From: a bacterium
GTDB taxonomy: Bacteria; Desulfobacterota; DSWW01
Assembly (NCBI GenBank): GCA_030609865.1
Contig: JAUWSZ010000017.1
Span: 1 to 13,437 of the forward strand
Length of the DNA: 13,437 nucleotides
Reading direction: 5' to 3'
This document shows positions 7,622 through 13,098 of this stretch, piece after piece. The position numbers and the translations under genes were made by a program. The notes beneath the pieces are model-generated. The model made no database searches, was not told the DNA's origin, and worked only from the letters and a program-made list of their open reading frames with translations. How positions within the stretch are numbered: position 1 is the stretch's first letter; every line of letters starts with the position of its first letter.

Positions 7622-7669
7622 TGGCTCCCCAGGACGGACTCGAACCGCCGACCCCGTGGTTAACAGCCA
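7622..7669 (-). repeat. 3' half of tRNA-Asn (truncated duplicate; candidate att site)
   Basis: Bases 7620-7669 match 10566-10615 at 49 of 50 positions (only 7655 differs). The copy covers the 3' strand of the anticodon arm through variable loop, T-arm, 3' acceptor strand and encoded CCA. The D-arm and 5' acceptor half are missing: beyond 7669 the sequence diverges at once. A 3'-half tRNA duplicate in the same orientation as an intact gene 2.9 kb away is the usual footprint of site-specific integration into a tRNA gene. It cannot fold as a functional tRNA. Confidence 0.85.
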
Positions 7670-7746
7670 ACTGACATGGGAGCCGGTAAGGCCCCGAAAT
7701 CACTCGTTTTACCAATAAGACCGGATGCTTGGCTCGTGAGGCCGAC

Positions 7747-7786
7747 TTACCGGAGTTTACCGCTATTTACCGGAATTTACCCAAAA
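7747..7786 (+). repeat. Four 10-bp tandem repeats, TTACCGNNNT type
   Basis: TTACC begins at 7747, 7757, 7767 and 7777: TTACCGGAGT, TTACCGCTAT, TTACCGGAAT, TTACCCAAAA. The period is exactly one DNA helical turn. One inverted copy (CCGGTAA, 7683-7689) and another TTACC (7709-7713) lie closer to the tRNA fragment. Such arrays suit cooperative binding of a protein on one DNA face, for example integrase arm sites or an iterated operator. Function is inferred from spacing and location only. Confidence 0.6.
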
Positions 7787-7903
7787 CTCGGAGGCAAATT
7801 ACTTCATTATTGCTTCACGGGAAGTCTCTAACATCTTCGGACTGATTGCTCGCGGGCATACCTGCTTTTGTGGACTTCCTGATACAGGAAGAGCAGAAAC
7901 CCC

Positions 7904-7932
7904 TTGACTCTCCCCTTGGTATGACATATTGT
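7904..7932 (+). promoter_or_regulatory. Sigma70-type promoter of the RHH/PemK pair
   Basis: The -35 box TTGACT (7904-7909) and the -10 box TATTGT (7927-7932) are separated by 17 bases. The gene start is about 18 bases downstream. The operator-like palindrome at 7918-7938 covers the -10 box. Confidence 0.6.
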
Positions 7933-7938
7933 AATACC
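7918..7938. promoter_or_regulatory. Palindromic operator candidate, GGTAT-n-ACA...TGT-n-ATACC
   Basis: This 21-base imperfect palindrome (GGTATgACAtatTGTaATACC) overlaps the -10 box and ends just before the AGGAGG ribosome-binding site. Ribbon-helix-helix antitoxins commonly repress their own operon through such sites. Autorepression is inferred from position. Confidence 0.55.
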
Positions 7939-7950
7939 AGGAGGTGTATG

Positions 7951-8193
7951 ATGGCTAGATCCAAAGTCGCAGTTTCTCTTGATGAGGGTCTTCTCAACCG
8001 GCTGGACCGACTCGTAAGAAAGGCTGTGTTCCCGAACCGCAGTCAGGCGATCCAGGCCGCCGTGGAAGAGAAGCTGGAACGGTTGGAGCGTAGTCGGCTT
8101 GCCCGGGAATGCGCAAAACTTGACCCCGACTTCGAGAAATCACTTGCAGAGGAAGGTCTATCAGAGGAGTTATCAGGATGGCCCGAATACTAA
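7951..8193 (+). CDS. Ribbon-helix-helix antitoxin (CopG/MazE-like)
   Basis: This 80-residue protein has an N-terminal ribbon-helix-helix DNA-binding fold ([20 protein letters not shown]). The strand KVAVSL is followed by a Leu-rich helix and [14 protein letters not shown]. The charged C-terminal tail (about 55-80) would wrap the toxin. Adjacent ATGs at 7948 and 7951 follow AGGAGG (7939-7944). The second gives a six-base spacer and is preferred, though 7948 would add only one Met. The frame stays open upstream to 7846, but the promoter and operator there rule out an earlier start. The gene overlaps the downstream PemK-type toxin gene by 16 bases, as is usual for these pairs. Confidence 0.85.
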   Translation: MARSKVAVSLDEGLLNRLDRLVRKAVFPNRSQAIQAAVEEKLERLERSRLARECAKLDPDFEKSLAEEGLSEELSGWPEY

Positions 8194-8516
8194 GAGGCGA
8201 TATCCGATGGGCTGACCTGAATCCGGTTCGGGGACGTGAACAGGCTGGACAACGGCCCGTCCTGATTTTGAGTCAAGATGTCTTCAACGAACGATCCGGC
8301 ACTGTAATCGCGGTAGCAATCACAAGCCAACCTCAGAGGGCCGGATTCCCCTTGACCCTCGAATTGAAATCCAAAGGCCTTCCCAAGAGATCGTGGGCGA
8401 AGATCAGCCAGATCAGAACGCTGAGTGTTGAAAGGATCGGCAAGAGACTCGCCAGAGCTACTCCAGAAGAAACCGCCCAAATCATTGAGGGCCTAAACGA
8501 AATCATCGGAACCTAA
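8178..8516 (+). CDS. PemK/MazF-family mRNA endoribonuclease toxin
   Basis: This 112-residue protein has the full PemK/MazF barrel signature. It opens with [19 protein letters not shown], continues with [14 protein letters not shown], and then has [11 protein letters not shown] and [20 protein letters not shown]. Family members cleave RNA at short sequence motifs and are blocked by the cognate antitoxin. The Arg of GQRPV and the Ser/Thr of AITS, important in characterised members, are present. The length is typical, so the toxin looks intact. A GAGGAG site (8164-8169) lies eight bases before the ATG, within the antitoxin gene. The pair sits in the island between the tRNA fragment and the intact tRNA, where a plasmid-like toxin-antitoxin module would stabilise the inserted DNA. 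Confidence 0.92.
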   Translation: MARILRGDIRWADLNPVRGREQAGQRPVLILSQDVFNERSGTVIAVAITSQPQRAGFPLTLELKSKGLPKRSWAKISQIRTLSVERIGKRLARATPEETAQIIEGLNEIIGT

Positions 8517-8664
8517 CTCCCAAGACGACTTCCGGGCACGTGTTGCTCCCCCACCCTGACGGCAGGGCGTCACCAGACCGCCTGTTCCTGGTGAGTTGGC
8601 GAAAACTGAGGAACTCCAACTCCAAATAGTTCGCCGAGATATCTTCCCCAAGACCAGGAAGTCG
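8517..8664. other. Gene-free spacer after the PemK toxin
   Basis: I see no credible reading frame and no clear terminator with a U-tract. A weak inverted repeat (CACCAG...CTGGTG, about 8571-8602) may end the toxin transcript. With the sparse features up to 8912, this is the emptiest part of the island. Confidence 0.3.
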
Positions 8665-8790
8665 TCACGTATCGATCATGACCCGTAGCTCTCTGTGTCT
8701 GTCTAGTTTACAGCCGCGGACGACCAGCGCCCAGAGCCCTTCGACCAGAATCTCGATCACCTCCTCGCGCGGGGTTCTCGGTCTCGGCAT
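8665..8790 (-). CDS. Possible small ORF (41 aa), unknown
   Basis: From ATG 8790 the frame reads MPRPRTPREEVIEILVEG, then LWALVVRGCKLDRH, and stops at TGA 8667-8665. It is amphipathic and helix-like, with plausible codon use. A GGAGGTGA site lies 18 bases upstream of the ATG, too far for it, but well placed for a non-standard CTG start that would add IEVP before the Met. Another protein-like frame (QKSLPSLPDNAGVITAGPSF, stop 8802) lies upstream, in frame beyond the stop of the 126-residue gene. Both may be remnants. I do not recognise either. Confidence 0.3.
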   Translation of the reverse strand: MPRPRTPREEVIEILVEGLWALVVRGCKLDRHRELRVMIDT

Positions 8791-8912
8791 CGGAACTTCA
8801 ATCAGGGTTCACCTCCTGGGCCCGGGGGAAAGGACGGGCCAGCGGTGATCACGCCGGCGTTGTCGGGCAAGGAAGGCAAGCTCTTCTGTTCGCGGCGGAC
8901 CGACCTACAACC

Positions 8913-9287
8913 TCACCGCCAACCTCGTGCCCAGTGACGGTAGGCCTCGATCCATTCCCAACCCTCCGGCGGTGGATTGGGCAGCGGCAGGTCCAGGATC
9001 GAAAGCGCCTTGCGCTCCTTTCCTCGCTTGCAGATGGCGACGACATCGTCGCGGTCGTTCAGGTCGACCTTCACCACGGTGACCTCGACCCCGAGAACCT
9101 CGGTCGTGAACGGAAGCGCCAGATGGTCCTCGATCATCGTGAACAGTCCGGTCGCTTGCTCGCACTCTCCGTAGGCGTCGACGGTAGCTTCTTCGACCAG
9201 CTCTTCCAGGCGAGCCTTCGAGATGCTCCCACGGCTGTTTCGCTTACTCGATCGTGTGGCCTTGGTAGGGTTCTTGGACCTTGCCAT
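8913..9287 (-). CDS. Conserved protein of unknown function (often annotated 'calcium-binding')
   Basis: This is a ~124-residue protein. Its Lys/Ser/Arg-rich N-terminus (ARSKNPTKATRSSKRNSRG) is followed by ARLEELVEEATVDAYGECEQ, TGLFTMIEDHLALPF and TEVLGVEVTVVKVDLNDRDD, ending PLPNPPPEGWEWIEAYRHWA. The core is typical of a widespread bacterial family of unknown role that automated annotation sometimes names calcium-binding; I recall no experimental support. ATG 9287 is chosen: an upstream TTG (9293) is in frame, but the ATG sits just after the TGA of the preceding frame (9299-9297), so translation is probably coupled to a gene of which only the end remains. The acidic DLNDRDD loop could bind metal, but this is speculative. 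Confidence 0.75.
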   Translation of the reverse strand: MARSKNPTKATRSSKRNSRGSISKARLEELVEEATVDAYGECEQATGLFTMIEDHLALPFTTEVLGVEVTVVKVDLNDRDDVVAICKRGKERKALSILDLPLPNPPPEGWEWIEAYRHWARGWR

Positions 9288-9296
9288 GCTCAAGCC

Positions 9297-9392
9297 TCAT
9301 GAGAAATCTTCATCTTCGAGCTCGCAGAGGACCCCCTGATCGTATTCGATGACGTAGTCGTCCTCGATGTACTCCGGCACCGCGTGGTCGAT
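9297..9392 (-). pseudogene. 3' remnant of a gene upstream of the 126-aa protein
   Basis: The frame ends with HAVPEYIEDDYVIEYDQG, then VLCELEDEDFS, and stops at TGA 9299-9297. This is a clean acidic protein end. Upstream of about 9392 the same frame turns into AT-rich noncoding-like sequence with poly-A and short repeats. The N-terminal bulk of the gene has been lost, so a recombination junction lies near 9392. The intact version would be operon partner of the 126-residue gene. Confidence 0.5.
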
Positions 9393-9512
9393 TTGTAAGG
9401 ATGCTGCTTTGAAAAAAAGAATTGGCTGCCGGCCTAATGTATTGGCTGTTTTTCGGCTACCAAAACAAAAAGGGGACAGGCAAATAATACCTGGCACGAA
9501 CCCGTAGCGGTA
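9393..9512. repeat. Junction region with short repeats and GGGGACAGGC element
   Basis: ATTGGCTG is repeated at 9421-9428 and 9441-9448 with a 20-base offset. A tract of A (9412-9418) and AAAAAGGGGACAGGC followed by ATACCTGG (about 9469-9495) resemble the imperfect hairpin repeats I associate with REP/RAYT-type elements in deltaproteobacterial genomes. No transposase gene is present. It lies between a truncated gene and HEPN copy 2. Confidence 0.4.
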
Positions 9513-9944
9513 TTAGTCAAATGTGTAGGTCTGATAATCATGTAAAAGGCGACTCGCAACCGCGCCGCGGACCTTCTTGGCCAGTGAAAGCGCTTTCTCA
9601 GTTTCCCGTTGCGTAGGGTCGGGGATGTCACTCGGATACCGTACATCCACGCCGTACGGCGTCAAGGCGGCTGCAGGCAAGAGGTTCGTCGCCAATTCCT
9701 CGTCAACCGTTTTGACCAGGTTGAGAATCTCCCTGATGCTGTGCGTCTTGGGAAACTCCACCTGCCGCCACGTGAGATAGGCCTTCAAATATTTCTCAGC
9801 GGCTTGCTGTGAATGGAAACACGACGGATAGAGAAGTGGCGGGTCCTGCAAAAAAAGAGCCTGCGCGGACGCGATGTCCTGATCGGCCTTGCGCATCCAC
9901 TCGCCGACGATCTTGCGGATGACCTCTTCCTCAGGCGGCCTCAT
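9513..9944 (-). CDS. HEPN domain protein, copy 2
   Basis: This 143-residue helical HEPN protein has W16-x6-D23, CFHSQQAAEKYLKAYL (42-57), FPKTHSIREIL (64-74) and DVRYPSDIPDP (100-110). It has the same motif order as copy 1 (6482-6904) but is clearly diverged, so the two are paralogues rather than a recent duplication. The Arg-His spacing in the conserved loop is R60-x7-H68, longer than the usual R-x4-6-H of active HEPN RNases, so catalytic activity is doubtful on sequence alone. The start ATG overlaps the MNT gene by 14 bases. The stop at 9513 is followed by the repeat-bearing junction, so this pair is a free-standing two-gene unit. Confidence 0.88.
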   Translation of the reverse strand: MRPPEEEVIRKIVGEWMRKADQDIASAQALFLQDPPLLYPSCFHSQQAAEKYLKAYLTWRQVEFPKTHSIREILNLVKTVDEELATNLLPAAALTPYGVDVRYPSDIPDPTQRETEKALSLAKKVRGAVASRLLHDYQTYTFD

Positions 9945-10251
9945 AGATCACCTTCCCGTACTTGTTGGCCGGGTACGCGATACCGCCGATGACGTTCTTG
10001 CTGGCCTCGAACCATTCGCTGGATATCACAATGACGTCGAAGGGATAGCCCAGCCCGCTGAGCGTCGCGTCGATCTTCACGCTTTCCTTGCGCCGGTCGC
10101 CGGGGTCTCTCTCTACAATGAGCAGGTCGATGTCACTGTCGCGGGTCATCTCGCCCGTGGCGGCGGAACCGAAAAGGATGATTCTGTCCGGGGCGGCCGC
10201 GGCGAGAATCCGACGGACGATCTCTTCTACCAAGGATTCGTCAATTCCCAT
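9931..10251 (-). CDS. Minimal nucleotidyltransferase (MNT), copy 2
   Basis: This 106-residue single-domain nucleotidyltransferase has G28-S29-x10-D40-x-D42 (GSAATGEMTRDSDIDLLIV) and a third candidate metal ligand D72 (PFDVIVI). The active site looks complete. It is predicted to modify or silence HEPN copy 2. The start at ATG 10251 has AAGGAGG five bases upstream. Its 3' end overlaps HEPN copy 2 by 14 bases, the same overlap length as in the first MNT/HEPN pair. The gene lies about 320 bases from tRNA-Asn at the tRNA-proximal end of the island, on the same strand as the tRNA. Confidence 0.9.
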   Translation of the reverse strand: MGIDESLVEEIVRRILAAAAPDRIILFGSAATGEMTRDSDIDLLIVERDPGDRRKESVKIDATLSGLGYPFDVIVISSEWFEASKNVIGGIAYPANKYGKVIYEAA

Positions 10252-10514
10252 GGCCGCCTCCTTGGCCGGTTATGAAAACCGCAACTTGGGCGCCCGCGTG
10301 CAACCTGGCTGTTAAACAAGCCGACACGAAAAACGGAGACCTCCCTTGGCTGAAGCTTCGGCGTGGCCAGACGGGAGAATCCGGAAAAGCCCCTTTGCTG
10401 TTATCCTATGAAGCTTCCGACTCAACCAAATACTACAGAACATCTGAAGAAATGACAATTAGGAGACAGTCCTTCGTAAGCTTGGTTGAAGAAGGGCTGT
10501 TCCAACAGATTCTG
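10252..10514. other. Spacer between MNT copy 2 and the tRNA terminator
   Basis: About 260 bases with the AAGGAGG site of MNT copy 2 at its lower end. I find no convincing gene on either strand and no integrase or excisionase remnant. A promoter for MNT copy 2 should lie here, but I cannot pick out a strong -35/-10 pair. Confidence 0.35.
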
Positions 10515-10559
10515 AGAAATAAGAAAGGCTGCAGGAACCGGGCGGATTCCCACAGCCTT
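10515..10559 (-). terminator. Rho-independent terminator of tRNA-Asn
   Basis: On the minus strand, AAGGCTGTGGGAA pairs with TTCCTGCAGCCTT (about 13 bp with two G-T pairs) around an ~8-base loop. It is followed by TTTCTTATTT and lies 9 bases past the tRNA CCA end. The homologous hairpin lies beside the tRNA fragment at 7574-7612. Confidence 0.8.
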
Positions 10560-10567
10560 GAATAGAC

Positions 10568-10643
10568 TGGCTCCCCAGGACGGACTCGAACCGCCGACCC
10601 AGTGGTTAACAGCCACTTGCTCTGCCAGCTGAGCTACTGGGGA
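10568..10643 (-). tRNA. tRNA-Asn (anticodon GTT)
   Basis: A complete cloverleaf reads on the minus strand. The acceptor stem TCCCCAG pairs with CTGGGGA, with discriminator G and encoded CCA. The D-arm has AGCTCAGCTGGCAGAGC. The anticodon loop is CTGTTAA with anticodon GTT, and the T-arm has GGTTCGAGTCC. Length is 76 bases with CCA (73 without). It has its own strong promoter upstream and terminator downstream. Its 3' half is duplicated at 7622-7669, so it probably served as the integration target of the neighbouring island and was restored by it. Confidence 0.97.
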
Positions 10644-10679
10644 TCGCTTGATGACTTTTTATCGGAAGACAACACCGAA

Positions 10680-10708
10680 ATTATTATGAAACAAGAGGAA
10701 ATTGTCAA
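10680..10708 (-). promoter_or_regulatory. Strong sigma70-type promoter of tRNA-Asn
   Basis: On the minus strand, TTGACA (10708-10703, perfect) is followed by a 17-base spacer and AATAAT (10685-10680, 5 of 6). The -10 box is 36 bases before the mature tRNA 5' end. Confidence 0.75.
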
Positions 10709-10750
10709 TATGAGGGATGCGGGAATGGGCAGCACTTCGGCGGCAGCCTG

Positions 10751-12265
10751 TCAAAAGAGCCTTTCCTGGGGGGGCTCGAGAACGCCCTCGGCCCACTGCT
10801 GGATCAGGCGGGAACTGTCCGACCGGGCGGACTCGACGAAGCGTTGGTCCAAAACGGCGAGCCCAAGCTTGTAGGCCTCCAGCCGGCTCCACACCGAGCT
10901 TCCCCGGATCATGCGGGTGAGGAACGAACGGACTTGCCGCCGGGGGAAGTCCTCCGGGTTTCTCCGTATTCGCCCGAGCGCGCGCGCGTACATGCCCTCC
11001 GTGTCTTCCCGCAAGGGGCAGACCGAGAGAAAAGACCTCAGATTGAAAGACTCCAGGCCCTTCCAGGGATCTGTTTCCGTGCTCTCTGAAACCGGTACCT
11101 CCAGGAGTTCTTCCTGGGTGAAAGAGTCCTCGGAAGGTTCTCGCCGGAGCGACTGTCTCGTAGAAGGGCCCGCTTCCATGCTCCGGGGCTCCCGGGCGAT
11201 CCGGGTCAGTGCCTTGCGGAGTTCCACCGGCACCACGGCGATCCGAAACCGCCGCTTGCCTTCACGGATCTTGCCGACATAGACCAGGCCTCTGCTCCGC
11301 AAGAGCCCCAGTGGCGTCTCCGGCATCTGCCCTTCGTTCCACCACCAGGTTATGTCCGTGTCGGCCCCGTATCGTCTCGAGAGGTTCTGAATCTTGACCG
11401 CACCGCTCTTCTCCAGGAGGATCCAACTGAGCACCTCTCTCGAGGGGAGAGGAAAGGAGTTCCAGATCTTCCGGAGATTCTCTTCCCGCGGCAGCCATTC
11501 CGCGAGCGCATCGATGCGGCCTTTCCGGTTTCGAACCTCTCCCAGGTCACCCTGTCGGCTGATCGCCGCGAGCCAATGAGACGGCAGCTTCGTGAGAGCT
11601 GTTTTCAGCCGGGTGTTCGGCTTGAGCGGGGCGTTCTCGATCTGCTTTCGCCAGCGCATCTGCATTTCGCCCATCAGGAGGACCAGGACGTCCTCCTCCC
11701 GGAGCGTGTCCTCCCCTCGTCCGTATTCCCGGCGGTCGAGATCCAGAGGAACGGGAATCGGCAACCCACCCTCCTTCTCGATCAGCAATGGATAATCCAC
11801 GGAGACGTCCGCAGGCTCGATCGAGATCACATGGATCAAGTGGATCCATTCCTCGAGCAGGTCGAACCAGTATCCGAAGAATTGATCGTCGGTCAGGCCC
11901 AGGGACTCGACCGTCGCCAGGGGCGCCAGGCCGACCCTTTTCCCGGGCTTCACCGGGCCGTTCGGGCCGTACTTCGACACGGCCTCCCCACATGTGTAAC
12001 GAACGCCTTCCGGATCGTTCGGATCCATTCCGAGGCAGAACTCATAGTACCGGTCGTGTTCACGCTCGTAGGAGCAAAAGATGGCGTGGTGGAGATCTTC
12101 GAGGGTCTGGTCGCCGCGAACCTTCAGGGTCCTGAAAATCTCATGCCCCACGGACTCTTCACCGTAGGGCCCGCTGACCAGATAGACACGAAGGATGTAC
12201 ACGTTGGGCCGGGGAACCGAGGCCCTCTTGTCGGCGGGAAACGGGATTACCTTGCCTTTTTCCAT
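10751..12265 (-). CDS. Protein with N-terminal pRiA4b ORF-3-like domain and uncharacterised C-terminal region
   Basis: This is a 504-residue cytoplasmic protein. Residues about 20-155 match the plasmid pRiA4b ORF-3-like (IS1096 TnpR-like) fold: VYILRVYL, EIFRTLKVRGDQTLEDLHHA, HDRYYEFCLG, GYWFDLLEEWIHLIHVISIEP. The function of that domain is unknown, though it is common on mobile DNA. The rest, about 200-504, is helix-rich and basic. It includes REVLSWILLEKSGAVKIQNL and WWWNEGQMPETPLGLLRSRG, which resembles a winged-helix module (a helix pair followed by a strand hairpin GLVYVGKIREGKRRFRI). That reading is tentative. The ATG at 12265 has only a weak ribosome-binding site but lies below a good promoter and an inverted repeat. 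The gene ends 108 bases before the tRNA. Confidence 0.78.
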   Translation of the reverse strand: MEKGKVIPFPADKRASVPRPNVYILRVYLVSGPYGEESVGHEIFRTLKVRGDQTLEDLHHAIFCSYEREHDRYYEFCLGMDPNDPEGVRYTCGEAVSKYGPNGPVKPGKRVGLAPLATVESLGLTDDQFFGYWFDLLEEWIHLIHVISIEPADVSVDYPLLIEKEGGLPIPVPLDLDRREYGRGEDTLREEDVLVLLMGEMQMRWRKQIENAPLKPNTRLKTALTKLPSHWLAAISRQGDLGEVRNRKGRIDALAEWLPREENLRKIWNSFPLPSREVLSWILLEKSGAVKIQNLSRRYGADTDITWWWNEGQMPETPLGLLRSRGLVYVGKIREGKRRFRIAVVPVELRKALTRIAREPRSMEAGPSTRQSLRREPSEDSFTQEELLEVPVSESTETDPWKGLESFNLRSFLSVCPLREDTEGMYARALGRIRRNPEDFPRRQVRSFLTRMIRGSSVWSRLEAYKLGLAVLDQRFVESARSDSSRLIQQWAEGVLEPPQERLF

Positions 12266-12266
12266 G

Positions 12267-12312
12267 CAGGAATTCTCTGGTGTTCAGCAAACTTCAGATC
12301 GGCGAATTCCTG
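12267..12312. promoter_or_regulatory. Inverted repeat CAGGAATTC / GAATTCCTG before the 504-aa gene
   Basis: Two perfect 9-base half-sites, 12267-12275 and 12304-12312, face each other across 28 bases. One half abuts the ATG of the 504-residue gene and the other overlaps the predicted transcription start. This is a candidate operator, or the arms of a leader hairpin if transcription starts upstream of 12312. Confidence 0.5.
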
Positions 12313-12314
12313 TC

Positions 12315-12343
12315 ATCATAATGCAACAGGCTTGCCAGGTAAA
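12315..12343 (-). promoter_or_regulatory. Sigma70-type promoter of the 504-aa gene
   Basis: On the minus strand, TTTACC (12343-12338, 4 of 6) is separated by 17 bases from TATGAT (12320-12315, 5 of 6). The gene start is about 50 bases downstream. Confidence 0.6.
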
Positions 12344-12474
12344 GCGGCTCTTCCGTTGAATTGAAACGGACGTGCGCAGTGAAATGACGGCAACTTGGAG
12401 CACGTTCCACAATTGCGGATATTGCGAGCCGCAGGCGTGGCAATCTCCCTGCTCAATGTGCTGAGGGGAGAGGT

Positions 12475-12496
12475 GGGGCCTGACCCCTGACCCCTG
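12475..12496. repeat. Tandem CCTGACCCC element
   Basis: CCTGACCCC occurs at 12479-12487 and again at 12486-12494, sharing two bases. It is the reverse complement of GGGGTCAGG at 1923-1931. It lies just after the stop of the flavin reductase gene and is preceded by GGGG. Confidence 0.6.
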
Positions 12497-12499
12497 TAG

Positions 12500-13081
12500 T
12501 CAGAGGGCGCGGATGAGGTCGCTGCCTGCCTGGCGCGCCTCTTCGAGGTATTCCGGGTGCTCGAGCACGTCCCCCTCGAAATCCAGCTCGCGATAGAGGA
12601 GTGACTTCCACAACTCGCAATCAATCGCCTCGAAATAGTACCGCACAGTGAGCAAGGTGCCGTCGAAGAGCTTCTTGCCCTTCGTGGCACCCACAGAGAT
12701 GAACAGTCCCTTGCGCCGCGGTTGGCCCTGTCCGGACGAGGTCTCTTCGAGCCAGTGCTTCTTCACCCACAGGGACTGACATCGATCCATCAGGATCTTC
12801 GTGTGCGCGCTCACCGAGTAGAAGAAGATCGGGGAAGCCAGGATTAGGGCCCGGCTTGTCAGGATGCTGTCGTAGACCTTCTGGAAATCGTCATTGATCG
12901 CGCAACGGCCCGCGTTCTTGCACCCGTAGATTTCCATGCAGGGGGACATCTTGAGGTCCCGGAGCACGACCTCTTCGACCTCGGCGCCCTGCTCTCGTGC
13001 GCCCCGGACCGCCTCCCGGAGCAACAGGGCCGTGTTCCCCTTGCGGCGCGGGCTCCCGTAGATCGCCACCACTTTCTTCAT
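12500..13081 (-). CDS. NAD(P)H-dependent FMN reductase / iron-sulfur-flavoprotein-type flavodoxin-fold protein
   Basis: This 193-residue flavodoxin-fold protein has the FMN phosphate-binding loop GSPRRKGNTALLL (9-21). A Cys-rich segment, PCMEIYGCKNAGRCAINDDF, follows, then SRALILASPIFFYSVSAHTKILMDR, which contacts the flavin in this family. In iron-sulfur flavoproteins a compact Cys motif binds a 4Fe-4S cluster. Here the Cys spacing is C-x5-C-x5-C, which has fewer and wider-spaced Cys than the compact motif, so cluster binding is doubtful and the protein may be a plain FMN reductase. The ATG at 13081 is 17 bases after the SYLF gene stop on the same strand, suggesting one transcript. A CCTGACCCC repeat lies just beyond the stop. 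Confidence 0.88.
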   Translation of the reverse strand: MKKVVAIYGSPRRKGNTALLLREAVRGAREQGAEVEEVVLRDLKMSPCMEIYGCKNAGRCAINDDFQKVYDSILTSRALILASPIFFYSVSAHTKILMDRCQSLWVKKHWLEETSSGQGQPRRKGLFISVGATKGKKLFDGTLLTVRYYFEAIDCELWKSLLYRELDFEGDVLEHPEYLEEARQAGSDLIRAL

Positions 13082-13098
13082 GTGGACCGCCGGACCTG

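Noticed and set aside
7392..7715. A 107-codon minus-strand frame across the tRNA fragment
   Set aside because: It translates through the tRNA remnant and terminator hairpin, so it cannot be a real gene in this form.
7622..7740. A second functional tRNA gene
   Set aside because: Only the 3' half is present. No 5' acceptor strand or D-arm complementary to it can be found upstream.
7747..7786. CRISPR array
   Set aside because: Units are 10 bases with no unique spacers, far too short for CRISPR repeats, and no cas genes are present.
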